Source: an uncultured bacterium
GTDB taxonomy: Bacteria > Bacillota > Clostridia > Lachnospirales > Lachnospiraceae
NCBI GenBank assembly: GCA_947381965.1
Contig: CANCXX010000007.1
Coordinates: 54,042-118,041, forward strand
Direction: 5' to 3'
DNA: 64,000 bases
Part shown: in pieces, positions 58,561 through 64,000 of the stretch
Position numbering within the stretch: position 1 is the stretch's first letter
Layout: every line of letters begins with the position of its first letter
Made by a program: the position numbers and the translations under genes
The notes under the pieces: generated by a model
The model's database searches: none
The model's input: the letters and a program-made list of their open reading frames with translations, nothing else
Told to the model about the DNA's origin: nothing

Positions 58561-61305
58561 ATGTATGCAGACCAAAACACAGCAGCAGTGATAAAGCAGC
58601 TTGAAAGCAGCAGCGAGACGGGACTTTCCGCTATGACGGCTGATGCCCGGCTGGGCCAGTATGGTCCCAACCGGCTGGAGGAACAGAAGAAAAAGGGGAT
58701 GTTTATATTGTTTATGGAGCAGTTAAATGACCCTCTTATTTATATTTTGATGGCAGCCATTGCCATTTCCCTTTTCCTTAAAGAAGCAGGGGATGCTGCG
58801 ATTATTGCTGCAGTAATTATTTTAAATTCTGTGGTGGGCGTCATTCAGGAGGACAAGGCAAGGAAAGCAATTGAAGCGCTGCAAAAGCTTTCCAGCCCCA
58901 AAGCATTGGTTCTGCGGGAGGGAAAACAGTATGAAATACCCAGTGAACAGCTTGTAATAGGGGATATTGTTTTCTTGGAAGCGGGAAGAGCGGTACCTGC
59001 CGATTTGCGGCTCCTTAAGGCGGTAAATCTTAAAATTGAAGAATCTGCCCTTACAGGAGAATCCGTGCCGGTGGATAAGACAGACAAAGAGATCCCGGCC
59101 GGGGGAAAAAGTCTTGGCGATTTAACCAATATGGCATTTATGTCCACCACAGTAACTTATGGCAGGGGAGAAGGAATTGTCACTGCTACCGGAATGAATA
59201 CGGAAATCGGTAAGATTGCCGGACTTATTGGAAGTGGCGGAAATGAAATGACACCTTTGCAGAGAAGACTGGCGGATCTTGGCAGACTATTAAGTATCTT
59301 AGCAGTTGGTGTGTGCGTCTTTTTGTTTCTGGTGGCCGTTTTGCAAAAGCGGGATGTAGGGGACATGCTTCTTACTGCCATTTCCCTTGCAGTAGCGGCA
59401 GTGCCCGAAGGACTTGCGGCAATTGTTACTATAGTCCTGGCCCTTAGTGTGTCAAGAATGGTAAAGGTTGGAACCATAGTCCGGCGTCTTCCTTCGGTGG
59501 AAACCCTTGGGGCGGTAAATACGGTTTGCTCTGATAAAACGGGCACCCTGACCAAAAACCGGATGACGGTAAAGGAATGTTATGTGGATGGCCATATAAT
59601 GAAGGAGGAAGAACTTGACAGGGAAAACAACAGCCTTTTACTGGAAGCGTGTGCTCTTTGTAATGACGCTTCAATTAAGGATAACAGGCTGGGAGACCCT
59701 ACGGAGCTTGCACTTCTTGATCTGGCCAAAGTACATGGATTTGAAAAGGAAAGACTTTTGCATAAGTTTCCCCGGATAGACGAGAGGGCCTTTGATTCAG
59801 AGAGAAAACGGATGACAACGGTCCACCGGAAGGGAACGGAAAAGATTGCCTATGTTAAGGGCGCAGCAGATGAAATGATAGATTTATGCCAAAGTACATG
59901 GATTCATGGCAGAGAAATGGCTTTTTCCCAAAAAGCCAAAAAGGAAGCAAAGGAAGCAGTGGAGCAAATGGCGGACCGGGCACTGCGGGTACTGGCAATT
60001 GCGGTAAAGCGCAAAGGGGATCTTACAGAGGAGAAAAACATGGTGTTTGTGGGACTGGTGGGAATGATAGATCCTCCCAGAGAAGAAGCAAAGGGGGCTG
60101 TTTGCAGTTTTAAAGGCGCTCATGTGGATACTGTGATGATTACAGGGGATCATGTGGACACAGCTTTTGCCATTGCCAGGGATTTGGGAATTGCCCAAAA
60201 AAAGGAAGAGTGTATGACAGGCGCCGGCATTGACGCCCTAAGTGCCGAGGAATTTAAGGACAAGGTGGAGCATATCCATGTATTTGCCAGAGTTTCCCCG
60301 GAACATAAGGTGCGTATTGTGGAGGCCTTAAAGTCCAATGGAAAAGTAGTTGCAATGACTGGCGACGGGGTCAACGACGCCCCTTCCCTAAAGGCGGCGG
60401 ATGTGGGAATCGCCATGGGAAAAGAAGGAACAGACGTTGCCAGGGGCGCGGCGGATTTGGTACTCACGGATGATAATTTTGCCACCATTGAAAAGGCAAT
60501 GAAAGAGGGAAGGGGAATTTACGAAAATATCCGAAAGACCATACTGTTTTTGCTTTCTTCCAATTTTGGGGAAATTATTACTATGTTGGCCGCTGTCCTT
60601 GCAGGCTTTCCCACACCGCTTAAGGCAAGCCATATTCTCTGGATTAACCTGATTACAGATTCTCTGCCTGCCTTAGCTCTTGGGATGGATAAGAATGACG
60701 GAGATGCCCTCATGAAGGAGCCACCCAGAAAAAACTCAGACAGCCTGTTTTCCCATGGAGGACTGGCCTGTACCCTGTGCTATGGTGTAGTGATTGGCAG
60801 TATCAGTCTGCTGGCTTTTCTTGCCGTACCCTATCAGGAATTGGTAAAGGAAAATCTTCCGGTTACTGTCCGAAATCTGGAAAAAATACTGCGTCTTACC
60901 CCTATCCTTAATAAGGCACAGACTCATGCGTTTACGGTTCTTGGAGTGAGTCAGTTAATTCATGCGGTAGGAATGCGGGATGTAAACAAATCTGTTTTCA
61001 GAATGAAACATCTGGAAAATATTTATATGATAGGGGCGTTTGCGACAGGGATCGCTTTACAGACGCTGGTAACGGAAATTCCTTATTTTGTATCTTTATT
61101 CGGCACCAGCCGCTTAAGTCTTTCTGAATGGGGCACGCTGGGAATTCTCTCCTGTATGCCCGTTCTGGTTCATGAGCTGTTGGTTCTTTCTGAGGCGCTG
61201 CTTCGAAAAAAGGGGGATAAGCCTTTTGACGATACTCTTTTAAAGGATACGCAGAAAGGACATCACAAGGAGAATAGCGGCGCTCAGCCAGGCGAGGTTG
61301 TGTGA
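58561..61305 (+). CDS. P-type cation ATPase, calcium-transporting (P2A-like)
   Basis: About 914 residues. It pumps cations, probably Ca2+, out of the cell with ATP. Motifs in order: an N-terminal cation-ATPase region (GQYGPNRLEEQKKKG), two helices, ESALTGESVPVDKT (actuator TGES), AVPEGLAAIVTIVLAL (PEGL in helix 4), SDKTGTLTKNR (phospho-Asp about 325), KGAADEMI, GDGVNDAPSLKAADVGIAMG and the C-terminal helices (HILWINLITDSLPALALGMD). The SPCA/SERCA-like helix-4 motif favours calcium. ATG 58561 is 7 bases after AGGAGGG; a TTG at 58555 is nearer. Its last 66 bases overlap the convergent gene on the other strand. Confidence 0.92.
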   Translation: MYADQNTAAVIKQLESSSETGLSAMTADARLGQYGPNRLEEQKKKGMFILFMEQLNDPLIYILMAAIAISLFLKEAGDAAIIAAVIILNSVVGVIQEDKARKAIEALQKLSSPKALVLREGKQYEIPSEQLVIGDIVFLEAGRAVPADLRLLKAVNLKIEESALTGESVPVDKTDKEIPAGGKSLGDLTNMAFMSTTVTYGRGEGIVTATGMNTEIGKIAGLIGSGGNEMTPLQRRLADLGRLLSILAVGVCVFLFLVAVLQKRDVGDMLLTAISLAVAAVPEGLAAIVTIVLALSVSRMVKVGTIVRRLPSVETLGAVNTVCSDKTGTLTKNRMTVKECYVDGHIMKEEELDRENNSLLLEACALCNDASIKDNRLGDPTELALLDLAKVHGFEKERLLHKFPRIDERAFDSERKRMTTVHRKGTEKIAYVKGAADEMIDLCQSTWIHGREMAFSQKAKKEAKEAVEQMADRALRVLAIAVKRKGDLTEEKNMVFVGLVGMIDPPREEAKGAVCSFKGAHVDTVMITGDHVDTAFAIARDLGIAQKKEECMTGAGIDALSAEEFKDKVEHIHVFARVSPEHKVRIVEALKSNGKVVAMTGDGVNDAPSLKAADVGIAMGKEGTDVARGAADLVLTDDNFATIEKAMKEGRGIYENIRKTILFLLSSNFGEIITMLAAVLAGFPTPLKASHILWINLITDSLPALALGMDKNDGDALMKEPPRKNSDSLFSHGGLACTLCYGVVIGSISLLAFLAVPYQELVKENLPVTVRNLEKILRLTPILNKAQTHAFTVLGVSQLIHAVGMRDVNKSVFRMKHLENIYMIGAFATGIALQTLVTEIPYFVSLFGTSRLSLSEWGTLGILSCMPVLVHELLVLSEALLRKKGDKPFDDTLLKDTQKGHHKENSGAQPGEVV

Positions 61306-61827
61306 GTTTTTGCGGGAAATCATCTGTCCGGCCAAAAGTCCAAGTTTGATTGACATAAAATGGATTGCTATTGTGAGCAGCAGCAGTATAATAGGAGATA
61401 AGGATACGGTTCCGGTACACAGGCCTGCGGAGATGTTATCAATGGAAAGGGCGGCAGAGAGGGCCGCCGCTTCCTTGCCTGACAACACTGCCTTATCATC
61501 TTTATTTACTTTTCGTGAAATATTTCCTGTAGTCAGTCCGTTTTCTCTTTTGTGAAGCTGGGGAATGGCATCATAAAATTTGTAAATGGAAAGAAGGAAA
61601 AGCACGGAAAAAGAAATGATTTTTGTCACCTTTCCGGGAACAATCCCAAGGAAAATATTGCCTGCCAATAAGGAAGCAGTCAGCATGCTGCCAGAAAGCA
61701 GCGCAATAATGGATAAAGATAAAAAAGGGACCTGTACGTTTTCTATCCCATAGGACAGTCCGGCGGTAAACGCATCCATGGAAAGCACAATAATCAGTAT
61801 GATTAAAAAATAAATGGAAAATGTCAT
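61240..61827 (-). CDS. MntP/YtaF-family membrane protein
   Basis: A 195-residue protein with about six membrane segments. VLSMDAFTAGLSYGI near the N-terminus and ALSIDNISAGLCTGT in the second half are the duplicated Asp motifs of the MntP manganese-efflux family, to which the sporulation protein YtaF belongs. Length and the central charged loop (RKVNKDDKAVLSG) fit YtaF better than MntP. It may export Mn2+ or have a sporulation role. It converges on and overlaps the end of the ATPase gene. Confidence 0.78.
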   Translation of the reverse strand: MTFSIYFLIILIIVLSMDAFTAGLSYGIENVQVPFLSLSIIALLSGSMLTASLLAGNIFLGIVPGKVTKIISFSVLFLLSIYKFYDAIPQLHKRENGLTTGNISRKVNKDDKAVLSGKEAAALSAALSIDNISAGLCTGTVSLSPIILLLLTIAIHFMSIKLGLLAGQMISRKNSHNLAWLSAAILLVMSFLRIL

Positions 61828-61846
61828 GTCATATTGCCTTAAGTGT

Positions 61847-61876
61847 TTGCTATATCATATTCCAACATGTTATAAT
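61847..61876 (+). promoter_or_regulatory. Promoter before the half-dehydrogenase and MBL genes
   Basis: TTGCTA (61847-61852) and TATAAT (61871-61876) are 18 bases apart; the -10 is consensus. Confidence 0.55.
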
Positions 61877-61935
61877 TTGCTTATAATAATTTGATAGAAT
61901 TTGTCGGTACGAGCAGAGAAAGGTACATAAATGTC

Positions 61936-62211
61936 ATGACAGATACAAAAGTATGCGCAGTTGCCGGAATGATTGGAGCGAAGGAATATTCTATCATGGA
62001 AAAATATGCAAGCCTGGGATGCCGGATAGCTTTTATGGATACCAATAAAGAACTGGGACGGATGATTAAGGCAGAACTGGAGAATATTTATCAGGTTACG
62101 GTATTTTTTTTTCATGGAGATGTAGACAACGAAGAAGACAGAGATATTTTTTTTACGGCAGTTGAAGAAATGTACGGCAAGCCGGATTTTATTTTCTGTC
62201 AGAATGGCTGA
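61936..62211 (+). CDS. Short Rossmann/SDR-like half-domain protein
   Basis: About 91 residues covering only the first half of a short-chain dehydrogenase: VCAVAGMIGAKEYSIMEKYA (a changed dinucleotide loop), CRIAFMDTNKELG (end of strand 2), FFHGDVDNEEDRD and KPDFIFCQNG (like the NNAG motif). It lacks the catalytic YxxxK half. The gene is intact with a consensus promoter, and only 14 bases separate it from the next gene, so it may be a real truncated protein. The start is uncertain: TTG 61891 is also in frame. Confidence 0.55.
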   Translation: MTDTKVCAVAGMIGAKEYSIMEKYASLGCRIAFMDTNKELGRMIKAELENIYQVTVFFFHGDVDNEEDRDIFFTAVEEMYGKPDFIFCQNG

Positions 62212-62225
62212 AGGAGGGCAAAAGT

Positions 62226-63824
62226 ATGAAAATGATTTTTATTGGAGCTGCTCACGAAGTGACAGGAAGCTGTCATTATTTAAATGCCTGCGGAAAACAT
62301 ATTCTTGTGGACTATGGAATGGAGCAGGGGGTTAACGTATTTGAGAATTGTGAATTGCCGGTGCAGGAGGCATATATAGACTATGTGCTGCTTACCCACG
62401 CCCATGTAGACCATTCAGGAATGATTCCAAGGCTTGCGGCAAGGGGGTTTAGAGGAAAGATTTATGCAACGGAAGCAACGGCTGATTTGTGCAGTATAAT
62501 GCTTCGTGACTGTGCCCACATCCAGATGCAGGAAGCGGAGTGGAAGAACCGCAAAGCAAAAAGAAGCGCCGAAATTGCGCCCCACGAACCTGTTTACACT
62601 ATGGAAGATGCGGACGCAGCTATTAAGATGCTTGTGCCCTGTCCTTATGGGGAAGAAATTACTTTGTGTGAAGGGCTTAAAATACGTTTTACAGATGTAG
62701 GTCATTTGCTGGGCTCATCCAGCATTGAAGTATGGGCCGAAGAGGAAGGAACCAGCCGGAAAATCGTCTTTTCCGGAGATATAGGAAATAAAAACCAGCC
62801 GTTAATTAAGGACCCAGGCATTACGGAAAATGCGGATTATGTGGTGATGGAGTCAACTTACGGAGATCGGCTGCATCCGGGGGACCACCCGGATTATGTG
62901 AAAGAACTGACAGGAATTTTACAGGAAACCTTTGACAGGGGCGGAAATGTGGTTATTCCCTCATTTGCTGTGGGAAGAACCCAGGAACTGCTGTATTTTC
63001 TCCGCAAAGTAAAAGTGGAAAGACTAGTGAAGGGACATGAGGACTTTCCGGTTTATGTGGACAGCCCTCTTGCAGTGGAGGCTACCGGTATTTTCCATAA
63101 AAATGAGTGGAGCTGTTTTGACGATGAAGCAATGGAAATGGTAAAAGCGGGAATCAATCCCATTTCTTTTCCGGGGCTCCGCCTTTCCATTACCAGTGAA
63201 GAGTCAAAAGCGATCAACTTTGATACGACTCCGAAGGTAATTATATCTGCCTCCGGCATGTGCGAGGCAGGACGGATCCGCCATCACTTAAAGCACAATC
63301 TCTGGCGGCCGGAATGCACCATCTTGTTTGTGGGATATCAGGCAGTGGGAACGTTGGGAAGAGTTTTGGTGGAAGGCGTTGATGAAGTAAAGCTTTTTGG
63401 CGAGTCTATTGATGTGAGGGCCTGTATCAGGAAGCTGGTGGGGCTTTCCGGTCATGCGGATAAAAACGGACTGATTGAATGGGTGGAAGGCTTTAAGGAA
63501 AAACCAAGGAAGGTTTTTGTGGTTCATGGAGAAGACAGTGTCTGCAAATCCTTTGTAGAATGCCTGAATGCGGAATATGGGATTAAGGCATACGCGCCAT
63601 ATAGCGGAACGGAATTTAACCTGCTGACCAACAGGCTGGAATATGAGGCTGAACCGATTCCGGTTAAGAAGAAAGCAAAAACCATATCCGATGTATTTAC
63701 ACGCCTGCTTGCGGCCGGCCAAAGACTCCTTGTTATTATTCATAAAAATGAAGGCGGCGCCAATAAAGATCTGGCCAAGTTTGCTGACCAGGTGAAAGCT
63801 CTTTGCGACAAGTGGGATGTGTAG
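62226..63824 (+). CDS. Metallo-beta-lactamase/beta-CASP hydrolase (RNase-like)
   Basis: A 532-residue protein of the MBL-beta-CASP family, which includes CPSF73-like endoribonucleases. FIGAAHEVTGSCHYL starts the fold; LLTHAHVDHSGMI (HxHxDH, residues 58-63) binds two metals; DVGHLLGSSSIEV and FSGDIGN complete the MBL part. The beta-CASP segment follows (PSFAVGRTQELLYFL, ISASGMCEAGRIRHHL, LSGHADKNGLIEW and VFVVHGED with His). A C-terminal extension of about 70 residues is unassigned. The start follows GGAGGG at 8 bases. Its cellular substrate is not known. Confidence 0.88.
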   Translation: MKMIFIGAAHEVTGSCHYLNACGKHILVDYGMEQGVNVFENCELPVQEAYIDYVLLTHAHVDHSGMIPRLAARGFRGKIYATEATADLCSIMLRDCAHIQMQEAEWKNRKAKRSAEIAPHEPVYTMEDADAAIKMLVPCPYGEEITLCEGLKIRFTDVGHLLGSSSIEVWAEEEGTSRKIVFSGDIGNKNQPLIKDPGITENADYVVMESTYGDRLHPGDHPDYVKELTGILQETFDRGGNVVIPSFAVGRTQELLYFLRKVKVERLVKGHEDFPVYVDSPLAVEATGIFHKNEWSCFDDEAMEMVKAGINPISFPGLRLSITSEESKAINFDTTPKVIISASGMCEAGRIRHHLKHNLWRPECTILFVGYQAVGTLGRVLVEGVDEVKLFGESIDVRACIRKLVGLSGHADKNGLIEWVEGFKEKPRKVFVVHGEDSVCKSFVECLNAEYGIKAYAPYSGTEFNLLTNRLEYEAEPIPVKKKAKTISDVFTRLLAAGQRLLVIIHKNEGGANKDLAKFADQVKALCDKWDV

Positions 63825-64000
63825 GGAAGCGGAACTATAAAAGACAGGGACCGTCCAGGAAGCGCGCAGAGGAATTACAGACCATGAAAAATGGGCTGGA
63901 ATTGCTCTGATGGAAAGGGCGCTGGATGGAAGGGAGCGGAACTATAAAGACAGGGACCGTCCAGGAAGCGCGCAGAGGAATTACAGACCATGAAAAATGG
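63823..64000 (+). repeat. Two direct copies of a 70-base unit, spaced 108 bases, running into the right edge
   Basis: Unit 1 is 63823-63894 and unit 2 is 63931-64000; they differ by two single-base indels (AAGCGG/AGCGG and AAAAGAC/AAAGAC). Both carry GACAGGGACCGTCCAGGAAG, then GCGCGCAGAGG, and end CATGAAAAATGG. GGACCGTCC inside is a small palindrome. The array may continue past the edge. I see no gene in this stretch. Confidence 0.75.

Overview
The window looks like a chromosomal segment of a strictly anaerobic gut Firmicute, most likely a Lachnospiraceae member. The evidence is moderately AT-rich DNA with strong Shine-Dalgarno sequences, a glycyl-radical/radical-SAM pair, FrhB-type Fe-S proteins, an anaerobic sulfatase-maturase relative, and a vanG-type D-Ala-D-Ser cluster. 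I cannot assign a genus. I saw no rRNA, tRNA, CRISPR array, transposase or integrase.

Region 1 (1-33.4 kb) is one long same-strand surface-glycan locus that continues off the left edge. It holds a heptose set (hddA, epimerase, gmhA), CDP-glycerol-transferase-like proteins alone and fused to two GT2 domains, further GT2 enzymes, and a sulfatase-fold protein with an ILEI/FAM3-like domain plus a free copy of that domain. It continues with a UDP-galactopyranose-mutase-like flavoprotein, an APS-kinase-like protein, a LicC-LicA-like fusion, an IspD/TarI-like cytidylyltransferase, a HAD/glycan-transferase fusion, a CMP-sugar-synthetase-like enzyme, a DRE-TIM aldolase fused to a possible transferase domain, and a split GlfT2-like galactofuranosyltransferase. 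The last genes are a GT2 fused to a glycyl radical enzyme (GRE) with its radical-SAM activase, a hexapeptide acyltransferase, and an Fe-S/FrhB-pyruvyltransferase fusion. No flippase, polymerase or ABC exporter is present, so those probably lie to the left. The predicted product is a phosphodiester-rich glycan carrying heptose, Galf-like sugar, phosphocholine or a similar group, acyl and pyruvyl groups, with an unknown radical-chemistry step.

Region 2 (33.5-46.5 kb) is ordinary accessory and housekeeping DNA: a two-gene chromate transporter divergent from a LysR gene, a radical-SAM/SPASM protein, a metQ-like lipoprotein with a LysR gene, a chemotaxis receptor, a penicillin-acylase/bile-salt-hydrolase-family enzyme, a two-component system with a lipoprotein, and a flavodoxin-fold protein.

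Region 3 (46.5-57.1 kb) is a vanG-type cluster. vanR and vanS are separated from vanG-vanXY-vanT by about 4.3 kb holding hairpin repeats, a frameshifted lipoprotein gene, a MerR regulator with its own 19-bp-spacer promoter, a serine hydrolase and a reverse-strand nucleoside phosphorylase.

Region 4 (57.1-64 kb) has a Cys/His-repeat surface protein, a P2-type Ca2+ ATPase, an MntP/YtaF-like membrane protein, half of a Rossmann dehydrogenase, a beta-CASP metallo-hydrolase and a direct repeat at the right edge.

The most unusual points are the GT2-GRE fusion with a dedicated activase; a G9 tract that separates the two halves of a GlfT2-like enzyme, where one extra G would fuse them; and a dispersed hairpin repeat family whose 3' end supplies the Shine-Dalgarno sequence of many genes.
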